Source: Xylona heveae TC161 (Eukaryota > Ascomycota > Xylonomycetes > Xylonales > Xylonaceae). From it: 64,000 bases of DNA. The DNA lies in the NCBI RefSeq assembly GCF_001619985.1, contig NW_017264195.1:1612001-1676000 (forward strand), written 5' to 3'. The first letter of the stretch is position 1. Each line of letters opens with the position of its first letter. The notes beneath the pieces were generated by a model, which saw nothing but the letters and a program-made list of their open reading frames with translations, did not search any database and was not told the origin of the DNA. Positions 33,170 to 44,833 of the stretch are shown here, in pieces. The translations under genes and the position numbers were made by a program.

Positions 33170-34958
33170 CTATCCCATAAAGGCCGAGATGAGTCGCATC
33201 TCAGCCTCGCAGGGGTCCTTGGAATAGCTAACCTCCACGTCCTTGTAAGGTCCGTCCCGAGCTGCGTACATTTGAAAATGTTTCAGCAATGCCTTTGCCA
33301 CTTTGACACTGGCCAGCACCACGGTAGCGTTGCCCGTATTGTAAATATGGATCAACTCGACATTATCTGCGCCGGCAATGGCCTTGATGTCGCGCTCGAA
33401 CCTGGCTCGAGAAAGGCCGACAAAGAGCTGCGAACGTACAAATGTAAGGCGGCGACGCGCACCATTTGGAAACATATTCATGCTCTGGATATCTTCATCC
33501 GCTGGGAAATTTCCGCCCATCTCAACCCGCACGCCTTTGCCATATTTGGACGTCTGCCCCTCGGGCGGGACTGCTCGATTGGCTTCATAAAACTCCTGCG
33601 CCGCCTCTGCCTTTTGGAAGATGACACAGGCCGCGCGACCCGGGCAGATTTCATCATGATCATCGACAAAGACAACAGACATTAGCGCACCCTCAATGAT
33701 CTTCTTTGAGACCTCGCGAAGCGTCATCTTTTCCGGACAATTGACGAGCCATACGACCCTGCCCTGCTCAGCAATGGGCTCGCTTTGTCGTGCAACGCTA
33801 TATTTTCTCGTAGGCCTCGCGGGCCCATTGCTCAAGGGGAAGGTGGCCGAACGCTGCGAACGACCAAAGGAAACCGGCTCAGTCGGCTTGATCGCTGCAA
33901 CCTTTGCCCAGGTCGCCGCAAATGGAGCTGCGTTCGCCGTGGTCTTGTTCTGAGGTTGACTTGCGGTCCAAGTACCAGAATCGGCAGTCATTCTGTTTTC
34001 ATCGTTGAGGCTTGACGGTCCAGAGTATTCCAGGCAGTCTAGATATTCGCCGCTGCCAAAGCTCTGCTTCTGTTCCTCCTCTTCTACGTTCGAAACAGAC
34101 TGCATCGGTGGAATCGAAGTGGTTTTATGCCCGCCACAGCTGCAACAGCTTGTCTGGATCGTGTCGTTCCCAACTCCGGTTTCAAGAGTAGTCGTCATCA
34201 AGTTGGTCGACAAGGGAGGGAAAGGATCCAATGGTCCCTGCGCAGCTGGAACGGCCTTTCGTTGGCTGCCTCCCGCAGTTTCTGTGAGATAGGCTTGATA
34301 CCCTGTCTGAACATTTGGTGCTCGTTCAGCCAGTCCAGCAGGGTTCGGACCACGAGCTGTTTCTCTGCGATGACTGGCCGGAGGGCACCGATGATTTTCC
34401 TGCAGATCACGGGGCAAGGTCACACCGCCACCTCTGGCTTCAGTTTGCCCTTCATTATGGATCAAGTGGGAATCATCTGAGCGCTTCGGGGACTCAATGA
34501 ATCTCCTTGGCGAGTCGCACTGAAGAAGTGCCTCCAGCACAATCTCCGAGATTATGTTGATCTGTCTCGCCGCGCGATTGGCTTGAGTAGGAGAGATGGA
34601 TCGGAGCTATGCATACTGGTCAGTATATGTTCGGCCATCAAGTGAACATTATAGGTCACGATGGCTCAGAAAGCCCAGAATTGAACCATGAATTGTAGGT
34701 GAATGCTCCAGCCATGATGCAGGTAAACTGAATGCAAGGCTGAATGGCAGAAGAGGTGGGTGAACTTAAGTATAAGCTTCCGCGTTCTTGTGCTTCTTTC
34801 TATTCACTATGACTGCCGCGTCCTCGCTCCGTTTCGACACTTACCTGCTCGATACCGCGATTGAGGTAGACGAGTGCCGTTTCGAAGGTTGAGCAGAGAT
34901 CTTGTCTATCAGTATCTTGACCTCCTCTCGCCGAAAATGGCCCTGGTGTGGATGTCAT
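33170..34958 (-). CDS. Unknown fungal protein, possible RRM-like domain
   Basis: Two exons, 34958-34845 and 34606-33170, joined across a 238-bp intron (GTAAGT...CTGAC...ATAG, phase 0), encode 516 residues. The junction gives a smooth amphipathic helix region, LVYLNRGIEQ joined to LRSISPTQANRAARQINIIS, which supports the intron. The N-terminal half is disordered after that helix. Residues about 300-500 look folded: GRVVWLVNCPEKMTLREVSK, FVDDHDEICPGRAACVIFQK and AEAAQEFYEANRA have the beta-alpha-beta rhythm of an RNA-recognition motif, followed by RLTFVRSQLFVGLSRARFER and VELIHIYNTGNATVVLASVK, which could be a second such unit. Canonical RNP1 aromatic residues are not clear, so RNA binding is only a possibility. 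No name is assigned. Confidence 0.7.
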
Positions 34959-36196
34959 GATTCGCAGTGCAGTAACTCGTTGTTCGCGTGAGCGATGAGA
35001 TCAACTGCGAATAAAGCTTGTTCAAAGGCTGACCGTTATGAAAGAGGAAGAGTAAGTTAGACGAAGTATGGGGAGCGTGGACAGCGTGGACAGCGGGGAG
35101 AGTTGAGGTGGAGAGTGAATATGGCGAGACCAAGAGTTAAGTATGGCTTCCCCTTTCTGGAGGGCCGATGCTTCTTCAAACAATCTTCACTCAAGTCATT
35201 CGTGAGATTCTCTTTGAATGGCTTGGCAAGTGCACAGAAAGAGACAGAAGATTCGTGACCTTGATTCGGTCTAAATGTGGAAAGTGAATGCTCTGCTTCC
35301 CTGCCATGTTTGATAGCTGGTCAGCCCTTTCCTCTCCGCAATATCTCCTGTATCAATTGGTGCTCTCTCGTAAGAGACGGATGTAGAAGCTTCAATGCCA
35401 TCAATTCCATCGTCTAATCGATTTTGTAAGCTTCGCTCCAAACACTTTTGAGAATATGCTGTAGATGCGCTTGTCGGTCTTCCATTCGGGGTCCTTGGTC
35501 TAGCAATTTCCACAATTTAAGATGCTGTCACTCTTTCATTTTCGGCATCGGGCGTAATATGCATAATCCCAGGCGGTCCGCTCATCAATGTTTGGGTTGA
35601 TAAGAACAAAGCCCAAACAATAAGACGCGCATCGTAAAGTCTAGAACTAACCAAGAAAATCAATCAAAAGCAATCTTGTCCTCAGTCATCTGACGTTTTA
35701 CAGTACGTGCCGTTTAGCGGCATGTTTTTTGCATTATGACAAACACTTCTACTTGAAACACTGCACAGAGGACAAAAAGAAATTGAGGGGGAGGACACTG
35801 TCTGTATTTTCGAGCGCTATCTAGAATGGCTGTTCAGATTCGATGTCGATACTGATGCAGACGAAGAGAGAGAAAAACAAAAATCCAAACAATCATGGGA
35901 TATCAAAAAGAAAAAAACGCGTCCCAAGAGAAGAAGAAAAGTCTAAAACCCAAAAACAATGCAAAATTCTTTCGCTCCATAATGCAACGTTGCACGTCGT
36001 TAAAAAAAAGTATCCGCTGAAATGGAAAATGCAAGCACAGTACACGTCTCGCTGAACAAGAATAGCTATAGATCTTCAAACAAACTCCCTATAAGCCATC
36101 AATGCAGGAAATCACCACCCACACCATTTACTCTCAAAACCAAAATAAAGGTAGTAGAAAAAGGGAGAAGAATTCGGCGAGGGTCGTGTAGATTGC
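34959..36196. other. Intergenic between the RRM-like gene and proline dehydrogenase
   Basis: This 1.2-kb region holds the promoter of the RRM-like gene and the 3' end of proline dehydrogenase. A minus-strand frame of 80 codons at 35271-35513 is codon-like in places but has no recognisable partner exon. A-rich runs lie at 35866-35960. Nothing else is supported. Confidence 0.5.
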
Positions 36197-37642
36197 TCAA
36201 GTCAATCCAATCATAGCGCCGAAGCGTCTCCGGATTTCCTTGCCGAGCGCGAGTTGGCCTGCCTTTGTTCTGGTGACGGCGTCCCTGTTCTCCTCTGCGC
36301 GACGAAGGAGATATTTCATACACTCGCCGGTAGTACCCCAAGTCACATATTTGAGAACAGCGGGCACATCATCCTTTTCGCCAGCTTGGGCAGCCTTTTG
36401 CAGTAGTTCGCACGAAACTTCATCCGCCATGCCCATGAGCTGAGCGTAGACAAGGTCGATCCGTTTCTCTCCAACCTGAGCCTGTTCCGTGCGGATATAT
36501 TGAGCCTTGAGCATCGACTCCCGGTTATGCGAGGCGAGAACAACACAGACTTCGGGGAATTCTTTGCTAGCTTCAGCTGGAGATACAACCATATCGTTAT
36601 ATTTGCGACGAATGAGAGCTTCGGCGAGAGTATCATATGCCTTGTCCGTATCAGATTTGGTGTCCCAGATGAGCGAACGAGGGTCAGTGCCGAGATAAGC
36701 ACCGCGCACGAGCTTGACGCCAAGAGTAAAACCATCTTTTTGAGCAAGTGCCAAATGGACTGAGAGGGTAGCAGGTGCGGATTTAAGGTAAGATTGGTAA
36801 GTTCCGTAGACGACAGCTTTGCCCGGAGGACAAATGGAGTGATCGTTATAGCGCCGCTGGAAGAGCATCGTCCAGCTATCAATGCCAGGCTGCAGGGCGT
36901 ATTGCTCAGCGTCAAAGGTAATGCGGACGCCACGTTGCTTGGCGAGTTCGCACATGGCGGTCATGGCTTGTTCGATACTGGGAGGAGGAGGAAGGTTTGC
37001 AGCCAGATTCTCAAGGGCTAGATTGCCTGCGCCAGTGAACTTGACGGCGACAAAGTCTCCGGTATTCCCCATTTCGATGGTCTTGAGCACTGCGTCTCGC
37101 CAGTCTTCCACTTGCTTGAGCGCTCGTCCCTTGGCAACCTCGATGTTGACATCCTTCTGGTCGATGCCGAGAACAACCTCCCGTGCATAATTAAACATGG
37201 AACCTTTGTAACCCATGGCACGAAGGCGCTGCGAGGTGCCTTGAATCTCGGTAGCCGTCGCGCCGGCACAAAATTGTGCATACATGGTTTTCTTGACAGC
37301 CCATCCGAGAAGCGGGTTGCGCTCAGGCGAAGTGAGCAGTGATTTGGAAGATGCCATGTGCCTCATCACGGCCAGTGAGGGGTTAAGCAGCAGAGGAGAC
37401 GATGATACGGTGAGAATGGCATAGGATCTGAGCAAGGTCCACCAGTCGAGCACGGCAAGAGCGGGTGTGTCAGGGACAGGCTTCTGCACTGCCGCAGTGG
37501 TGGCGGGATTTGAGGTGATTGAACTAGGAGTTGAGATCCGTTGATATCCTGTCGGCAATCGTGATGAAGATGAAGGCCATGCCTGTCGCCATTGGGATGA
37601 TTTAAGGAATGGACATGGTGGAGGCTTCATTCCAGGGCGCAT
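36197..37642 (-). CDS. Proline dehydrogenase (proline oxidase), mitochondrial
   Basis: Proline dehydrogenase (yeast PUT1, Aspergillus prnD) is an FAD enzyme of the inner mitochondrial membrane that oxidises proline to pyrroline-5-carboxylate, the first step of proline use as a nitrogen and carbon source. A single exon of 481 residues is seen. The N-terminus (MRPGMKPPPCPFLKSSQWRQ, then S/R/P-rich) is a probable presequence. Barrel motifs are FVAVKFTGAGNLALENLA, VRITFDAEQYALQPGID, VYGTYQSYLKSAP, GVKLVRGAYLGTDP, VVLASHNRESM and, near the end, KYLLRRAEENRDAV, the conserved RRxxEN active-site block. GATA sites lie in its upstream region. No intron is needed. The neighbour upstream is an S1/P1 nuclease on the same strand, also a scavenging enzyme, but the two need not be linked. 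Confidence 0.93.
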   Translation of the reverse strand: MRPGMKPPPCPFLKSSQWRQAWPSSSSRLPTGYQRISTPSSITSNPATTAAVQKPVPDTPALAVLDWWTLLRSYAILTVSSSPLLLNPSLAVMRHMASSKSLLTSPERNPLLGWAVKKTMYAQFCAGATATEIQGTSQRLRAMGYKGSMFNYAREVVLGIDQKDVNIEVAKGRALKQVEDWRDAVLKTIEMGNTGDFVAVKFTGAGNLALENLAANLPPPPSIEQAMTAMCELAKQRGVRITFDAEQYALQPGIDSWTMLFQRRYNDHSICPPGKAVVYGTYQSYLKSAPATLSVHLALAQKDGFTLGVKLVRGAYLGTDPRSLIWDTKSDTDKAYDTLAEALIRRKYNDMVVSPAEASKEFPEVCVVLASHNRESMLKAQYIRTEQAQVGEKRIDLVYAQLMGMADEVSCELLQKAAQAGEKDDVPAVLKYVTWGTTGECMKYLLRRAEENRDAVTRTKAGQLALGKEIRRRFGAMIGLT

Positions 37643-38148
37643 GGCGTCACTTGGGTCGATTTCAGCTCACCGAGTGGAGCTACTGCTCTAGAAAAGAGGA
37701 GGAACTGGTTGATGGACTGGTTGAACTATTTGATAGAGAATGGCAAGTAACTAGGGAAGGTGAGGGTATAAATATGAAATAGTCTTTTTTCAAGATAAGA
37801 AATGGTCATTGTCTGGGATGAGAAAGTCACGAAGGGAATAAGCAACCTAAGCACACTGGGCCAACGAGACATGCCATGACGAGGGCGATAAGACACTTAT
37901 CGCGGGAGAGTCCCTTTCGACAGCGAGAGTAACCGTCATTGCTCCGGGAAAGAGCGAGCCACTGCAAGCCTTACCGGCGCTCGGCCCTACGCCTTCCGAC
38001 TAAGGCCGAGAGTATCCGAGATAAGATAAAAGATCAAAGCGGATCAACTCGCTTCGGCCATCCTTGATTATCCGAGCCCCTTCTTCCGTCTGTGGCTTCC
38101 TTCGGGTTTCATTCATTTTCCTTACCAAATCCTTTTCTCTCACTCCCC
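37643..38148. promoter_or_regulatory. Proline dehydrogenase promoter region with GATA sites
   Basis: The 506 bp between proline dehydrogenase and the S1/P1 nuclease carry GATAAG at 37887-37892, its inverse CTTATC at 37896-37901 (together an almost palindromic pair), GATAAG at 38020-38025 and GATAAA at 38025-38030. GATA factors such as AreA bind HGATAR and are known to control proline catabolism in Aspergillus. The clustering suggests nitrogen-metabolite control of the downstream gene; this is inference. Confidence 0.6.
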
Positions 38149-39444
38149 TTACAGTCCGGTCGAACCCGTGACAATCAGGTTGAGCCAGGCAGCTAGTCGG
38201 TATCCCGCTATAAATTAAAGGCGGTCAGTCATTTATCTACAGCTGCTGTTGCGAATGAAAGAGTGCATAAGGGAGAAACGCAGTAAATCAGCGATCTGAT
38301 TTCTGCGACAAACTCACCCTGGGCGAAAAGCAGCTCAATAACTGGGAGTGCATCTTCATAGTACGAGCCTGAGAGATCAGTATCTTCGACAGCGGAGACA
38401 CCGTTCGGCATCACAGTCGAGCAGACGTATGCGTTTGCATCTGTAGCCCAGAGCATGCTGCTGGTAATTGCGTCCGAGATATCCATGCCGTTAAGCCAGG
38501 ATTCTCTTTGAGATGCATAAGTCCCCGATTTGATTGACGTTGTTAGCGAGGTCGCCCAGGTTTGGGCGTCGCTGAGCGAATAGCCTCCTGCGTACTTTTC
38601 CGGCATGTTGGTGTCCCAAATGTGATGAAGATTCGTCGTGGTGCCAGCACTGTATCGTCATTGGTCAGCCCTATATACCGGAGAAACTGGCGGTACGGTG
38701 AAATGCAGTATCGGCTTCTCAAACACCCGTGTAGAAAGACTTAGCAATTTGGGGATCCTTACAAGGTCACATCAATGTCATTTCCTCCATAATCTAGAAT
38801 TTGCCTCTGTCAGCAAAGACAGCGAGTCAATGGTGCGGCCTAGCCGTTACTCACCGAGGTTCTCATCGTGCAGAGGCTGATGGATATCGCCGAGGAACTA
38901 TGACAGAAATGAGCGATCTCGTCAATAATTTCTACTCTCTGTCCTCAAATACTCACATGAACAAGGTATTTCAATGCCTCATCGAGGTGAGCCTGACTTA
39001 ATCTGCCATCACCGAGCCTCTGGGTCTGATCGATTGTCAAGTACGTCAGTTTACTGTCTCTCTGGATCAAATGCGGTCCACAACGAGTCAGTCCCCTACA
39101 TAGTTGCTAATAGCCAGGACAACGCAGCCCCCCGCACCACAATCCCTGTCATAGTTGACACCGCAGCTGCTAGGAGGGTTGTCTTGCGCATCGATAAAAT
39201 GGAAGGGCTGAGAATATTCGCCTGCCGATGTGTATTTGAACGTGTCCGCCCAGGTTGCAACGTTGGCAAGATAGCTCGTCGACGTGTCTGAAAGGATGCC
39301 CTGACAGAATGACTTGGTGGAGGATGAAACAAAATTCTGCGCGATATAAGCAATAGTTTCATGCCCAAGGTCACCCCAAGCGCTGACGCCGGAGATGAGA
39401 GCCAATGAGCAAAGTGCTGAAGGGAACAAGATATTCGTCTTCAT
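38149..39444 (-). CDS. Secreted S1/P1-type zinc nuclease
   Basis: S1/P1 nucleases are secreted, zinc-dependent enzymes that cut single-stranded nucleic acids and remove 3' phosphates from nucleotides. Six exons fit: 39444-39100, 39025-38957, 38897-38855, 38793-38763, 38649-38318 and 38207-38149, total 292 residues. The signal peptide ends VSA, exposing a mature N-terminal Trp (WGDLGHE), whose amino group and the following His are zinc ligands in this family. Other ligands are visible: ATWAD, PFHFID, HFLGDIHQPLH (first and last His and the Asp) and HHIWD. Cysteines for disulfides are present (SCGVNYDRDCGAGGC). The C-terminus ends GYRLAAWLNLIV. All phases close exactly. A GATAAA at 39527-39532 lies upstream. 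Confidence 0.93.
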
Positions 39445-42400
39445 GGCGACGACTCTCTTTCTACCCGTTTCAAAAGCGAATAATTTGACCTATATCAGTA
39501 GACCGACAAGATGCAATCCAGAGCGATAAAGAGCAATTGATCATCGAAATATGCCACAGATGATAGGATGAAGGTAGTCAATTTATATATTTTGCTCCCA
39601 GGTGGTTCGCTGTTCTAAACAGGAATTAAACCCGAAAAGCCACGCCAATAGTGCCATACATTATTACTCAATGCATGAGTCTCGGATAGGCGTGTCGTAC
39701 TCTGCTTTGAAATTGCGCCGGCTGATCTGCCGGTCCGTCATACTAAGGCTTTTCTCTCCTCAATATTTGCCATCGAATCTGATCTGCTGGTCTGTCTTCC
39801 CAGTCATCTGCGGGGTCACAGCCAATATGTTATCTGGTCGGTCCCGCTCGTGGTTGTTTTTTTTTTTTTTTGGCATGGGCCTCACGGGGCCAAGGTCAAT
39901 TTGAGCAGGTCCGTAAATGATATGGTCGATAGCAGGTGCATTGGTGCAGGTGCCAATTCAATTTTAAGCAGGTCCCTGAGCGACAGAGCATTTCTCGACA
40001 GCCACTGTCCAACGCCCCAGTGCGGGGACCATAGATGACATATCGATAAAGGCGCATAAGCCGTGCATGGGAGAGGAGCAGTGCCGACGCATGAAATGAC
40101 GGATGTGGCCGAAAAAGAAAAAAGTTCCCTCTTTCTAAAGAAAGAATAAACAGTCCTGCAAGGAAAGTAAGTGCACAAGGAGATGATGCGGTGTTTTATT
40201 CGTGCAGAGTCAAAATGCGTTTAGCAATAAAAATTGCACCAATGAGGTATCCTTTACACCACGTGTCCGATGTAGTCTGAAACATTCGCTCGCCGTGAAA
40301 GATAGCTTGATCTGCTCTATCGCACATATGGTCTATTGACCTTCCTAAGTAGTCTTGACCAGGTGAGCCACAGGTGGTCGACTAACAGAGCGTGCATAAA
40401 ACGCTCGATGTTGAATGTTTGTGGTGTTTGGGGCACTCATTGCACGTCTCGCTGCAAAGATAAGCGGGGCAAAGTATAACACAGGTCGAAGCCAGGTGAT
40501 GGAGCAAAAGTAAGATGAGATGAAGGACCAAATGTTTCTTCTGAGACGAGCAGTAATTGCACAAAAATCCGCGAGTCGCATGTCGTTGCTATGCAATTTC
40601 TGGATTCATAATGCTGGCATGGTCTTGACATTGCCCTAATTCCTCTTCCACTCAGCTTTCCAGAAAGAGATGCTCGAGTGAAACTCAAAGAACTAGCGGA
40701 CAACTCCAGCAAGCAAACTTTTTCATTATGGCGGCGGAGATATATCAAATCCACTTGTATAGAATCTATCAAGGCCAGACATACACATCACTCTGAGCAG
40801 GTAGGCAACTCTTTTTCATATAAGAGGGGACTCTCAGCTGCAGACCTCGGCCAAGTGCTCGGTATTCAGCGGTTCCCGGTGAGGAGCTGTCAAAGCCCAC
40901 CTCTCACGTTGGCGTCTGGGCGCTCTCCTCATAGTGGGGAAGCAAGCATGGGGGTCCAGGCGGGATGCAAAACCACCCTCGAAAATTCAGTAAACGAGAT
41001 ACTAATTTATCATGGTACCCTCGGTAGCAATCAAGGATATTTCTGGAAGAGAGTAGTGTTGCAATTGGGTACTCCAATCACCAGATCAAAGGGTAGCATA
41101 GTTCCGAGGGGGCAGGGAAGGAAATGAAATAACTTCTCTTTCCAAGTTACGGTCAAGAGTTTGAGTGCCAAAATAAGTCAGGTACATGTTTGCACCGAGA
41201 CTACCTTAGCCAGGTTGATCCCGTTCCTACCGTGGGCGTGGACTCGGTTCGACGTGGTTGTCTCGGCCCGAAGCCCGCCCTTTCCGGCGCATTGCGTGTC
41301 CCGTCCGTGTACTCTGCACTGTACATTTAAAATTCTTATTACTACGATACCATACGGAGTAGTGTCTATCAAAATAACCATTGACCATTTTCCAATTTAG
41401 TTAGCAATGGCACAAATGGCTTCATTGGCGGCGGTGAACAAGGCAGATAAATGCGGGTTCAGGGGAAGTAATAATTCTGCAAACCCAAACTGCCTTGCTA
41501 TTCGTGTATGGTGAATGCAGAAGATGGGAAGCCAGCGTGCAATAGCGCCCTTCGTCTACATTAATCATGAGGGCCGACTGGTTGTTTCGCGCTCCACAAA
41601 CCGTTTTCTCCTCTAGTGATTTTGTTCAATTCATAGCCTGATAGTCATTTCCAAGCGAGGGCCGAAAGGGGAGATGGTCTCAAACTTGGCGGGACAACCA
41701 CCCCTGTAGGTTCAGGAAAAAGTTCCACCAGGAAATCGAAGCCCCTTAACCGCTGCAGATCACGAACTGGAAAACTTGTCCCGAAATTGTCGTTGCTCAG
41801 TGTTGCTTGTAGCAGAGATCGATTTGTTCCGACCTTGCACTCGTCGTGGTGATCAACATAAGCACCTGCAATCATTAAAGATGCAACGTGGAAACTTGAC
41901 ACGAGACTACCCCTAGTGTCCCATATTTCAACCACGGCGCTGGAACCCAATAGAGCTGCCTGCAACATGGACCAACAACACTGATATCAAAGGGATCAGG
42001 TGAGGAAACGCCGAGTGGAGATGTTCTCCGACCCAAGTCCGAGGCACCAGAAACAACAGACGATGCTCAGATAGAGGAGACTTGTCAGGGATCAAAGTAC
42101 GGTTCATCACCAGGGAGCGCGAAAAGGAAGCCAGGAGTCAAAATGACGGGGATAGGCGCTAAAAGAAATAAGCTAAACAAGTGCATATTCCAAAAGAACC
42201 ATCGAAAAAAGCCAGTGATCGGACAAATGTGGAGCGAAGAGACCCCACAGCAAAGAAGACGATCAAGCACAGCCACCAGGAAGAACCGCACACGGGACGT
42301 TTACACCACGAGTAATAATCACGAGCAATGCAGTACTACAGCCTGTCCAAGAAACTTGAAGAAAAAGGCAGATGAAATGAGCCCAGGCCAGGGCAAAGCG

Positions 42401-43676
42401 GGGACGCTGGTAATAAATGAAACAATGGAGGGCCCATAACTAACACAATCCCAACCGGGGTAATGTAACATGGACAAATAAGACAACTTCGTTATGGCAG
42501 CCGTGGATGTTAGTTTTTCAGTTGGAGGTACTTAGCACGATGCTTAGCAATACTCGGAGCCATCAACACGGTAGCAGCTTGCTTAGTGGCGGGGCAGACA
42601 ACATGGCAAAAACATGGCAACGCGTGACTTGCCGTAAACGCGTCTTGAAGCCCCAGACTGCAAAATTCACCGCTGCAGCATCCTGAGCCGCTTGAAACAT
42701 TGCAATTGACAGAAATTTGGCGCGAAAAGAAGATGTCTGCAGTTAAGGAGAACAATTCTGGTTTCGATAATGATTATGGGCCTGGCTTACATACACGAGG
42801 CTGCGATTCGACCAGATCGCCCAATTTTCAAAGTGCTTCCCCTCTTCTGTTTTCACACTTTGGTTCTCTCAATTCGGCTCGACCAGCAGACGCAACATCT
42901 AGGGTCGAAAGAATGCCTGATCGCTCCACTTGTTTTCATAATCTCCTAGGTCCTCTCTTTTTGCGCGTTTCTCGCCATTTTCTTGCTTCCGAGTCCCTAG
43001 GGGGGCATCTAAGCGGGGCTACTGCACTCCTAGACCGCTGGTTCTTCGCAATCAATAGGTAATGGTAGCAGTTTCTGAAGTTTCAACGTGAGGCGGTTAA
43101 TCACCACGTATTGTCGCGACGAAGGCATCCAATATTCTTAGCTAATCCACTTGGATTCAATCATCTCACCATTGTTGCTGGATTTTGTACACAGATGTAG
43201 GTATGTTCATATTGAAGAGAGCAGATTCGCTCCGAAGACGGTTCGATCGAGAAACAGAAAACGACGGTAATATAGCAGGGGTGCGCTCCCTTCTTTGCCT
43301 TCCTATATCGTCAGGCCCATACACTTCCATTGCAAAGATGACTTCGGTCATCACCCGAGCCGACCAAAGCCCAAAATGAAGCCTGCTCGGTTGACAATGA
43401 AATAAACGGAGGACTCTTTTTTAAACAATCCCTTAGGTCCGCCCAACCGTGAAAGAGGGGGAAAGTACGGGCGGCGACCCATTTTGACGAATAGAAGTGC
43501 TGGCAGCCGTCTGTCCAAACACACGGTGCGGCTGTTGATATGTATGGTAGCCGCCTTCTCTGAAAATCTCTTTTGAGAAGCCACAACTTTTGAACCGTCG
43601 ACGAGTATGATCCAAGTAAGATCAGTGATCATCACGCTCAGCCTGCGCTCACAGACTTTTATTCTGCCATTGGGTG
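39445..43676. other. Gene-free stretch between S1/P1 nuclease and the first Myb gene
   Basis: This 4.2-kb stretch shows no recognisable gene. It contains a T15 run (39857-39871), a short imperfect repeat of CAATTT..GCAGGTCC (about 39896-39914 and 39957-39974) and one TACGGAGTA (41353-41361). The longest open frame (40678-41127, plus) has no familiar motif. It is not markedly AT-rich, so heavy repeat-induced mutation is not evident. Confidence 0.5.
39857..39871. repeat. Poly(T) run
   Basis: Fifteen consecutive T on the plus strand inside the gene-free stretch upstream of the S1/P1 nuclease. No transposon ends are seen around it. Confidence 0.9.
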
Positions 43677-44833
43677 TCATGATATTTCCTCGGCCTTTTC
43701 TTTGCAGGCCGTGGCCGAGAATCCGTTTCCAACTTTTGCTGCAATCAACCTCCACCTATCTACTTCGTATTCGTCCATGGCATCTCGAAGTTTCTGAACC
43801 TGCAGCTAGCGTTAGTCCTGTCAACTATAAACGTGAATACCCGTAGTCGCTGCTCTGGAATTCCCTTCTAGGTGATCTAGGTAGCGAATTCGAATCTTAC
43901 CATGTCATCTGTCCATACAGCCGTTTTAGCCTTTAGTTTCGTACAATACCTCACTTGTAGAGTCCCTGACGTTCGTCCAGGAAAGAAGTCGGCGATTTGC
44001 TTCCAGGTCAACGCCTTGTTTTCCTTCAGGTCGATCAGAAGCTGGTCATCTTCCCGCGTGAATTTGACTTTTGGGCCGCGAGGCCGTGGGGCAGGTGAAG
44101 GCATACCAGCATCTCCTACAACAGAGGGCGCGGCAAGGTAAGCTGGTGGGCTACCGGTTGGATTATTTCCGGAAGGAGATACGTGCATTTTCGAAGACGA
44201 TGGGGTTTGGGCCGGAAGACTGTGATGGTGATGATGCTGTGACGGTGGAGGAAGAGGGCCAGATGGCGAGTAATAGGAAAGCGCGCTTGCAGTTGTTGGC
44301 TGGGTTGTCTGAGGAGTAGCAAGTGTAGCTCGACGGAGCGCAGTCGCTGAATCTTCTGCGGTCTTGCGCATCTTGCCTTCCTCTTCGATATGTGTCCCGG
44401 ATTCAAGGCTGCCATGCTCTGCATCCAAGTCCCGCTCCGAAAGGCGTCGTTTCGCTGAAGACACACTGGAGAACCCGAGATGGTCGTGCGGTCGACTGAA
44501 TGATGGCGTCTGACTATGCGATTGGTGCGGTACTTGGTGACTGAGCAGATAGCTGGGTTGCTGATGGAGGTTCTGCAGAACATCCACAGTCGGAGACGTC
44601 ACCAGTGGGTGATGGGGCCCTGTGGGCGGTTGTAGAGAGCGCTGAAGTGGTTGCGAATGGGGGTGCGGGTGCTGAGACTGAAATTGGCTCGAGTGCTGCC
44701 CGCCATGGTGGGCTATTTGCGTAGAAGCATCATATGTTCTCGGAATCTGCTCTTCTTCCGCATGTGGCTGCGGAGTGAAGCCAATGCTATAATCTCGGAA
44801 AGGACCTGCCACCGTCGCGGTTGATTTGGACAC
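43677..44833 (-). CDS. Myb/SANT-domain DNA-binding protein (first of two), start unresolved
   Basis: Two exons are supported: 44833-43901 and 43799-43677, with a 101-bp intron (phase 0), giving about 351 residues. The first 245 residues are disordered and His/Gln/Pro-rich. Two Myb-like repeats follow: FTREDDQLLIDLKENKALTW with KQIADFFPGRTSGTLQVRYC, and VWTDDMVQKLRDAMDEYEVD with RWRLIAAKVGNGFSATACKE. It is probably a nuclear regulator. There is no ATG before the codon-like N-terminus (SKSTATVAGPFRDYSIGF): the frame runs into a TAG 21 nt upstream of a GTG at 44833-44831. That GTG sits in GGCAG/TG, so TG may begin the exon after an acceptor, with an upstream exon supplying the A of ATG. The true 5' end is therefore not located. 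Confidence 0.75.

Noticed and set aside
35271-35513. An 80-codon minus-strand frame between the RRM-like gene and proline dehydrogenase
   Set aside because: Some codon-like stretches but no start context or partner exon that extends it.
36197-39444. Proline dehydrogenase and S1/P1 nuclease as a functional gene cluster
   Set aside because: They are adjacent on one strand but share no pathway; co-regulation by nitrogen is possible yet not shown.
39857-39871. Poly(T) run as the tail of a retroposed element
   Set aside because: No target-site duplication or recognisable element body is visible beside it.
40678-41127. A 149-residue plus-strand frame
   Set aside because: No recognisable domain and no supporting context in a gene-free stretch.
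42143-42439. A basic 98-codon plus-strand frame
   Set aside because: The composition follows local purine richness; no homology recognised.
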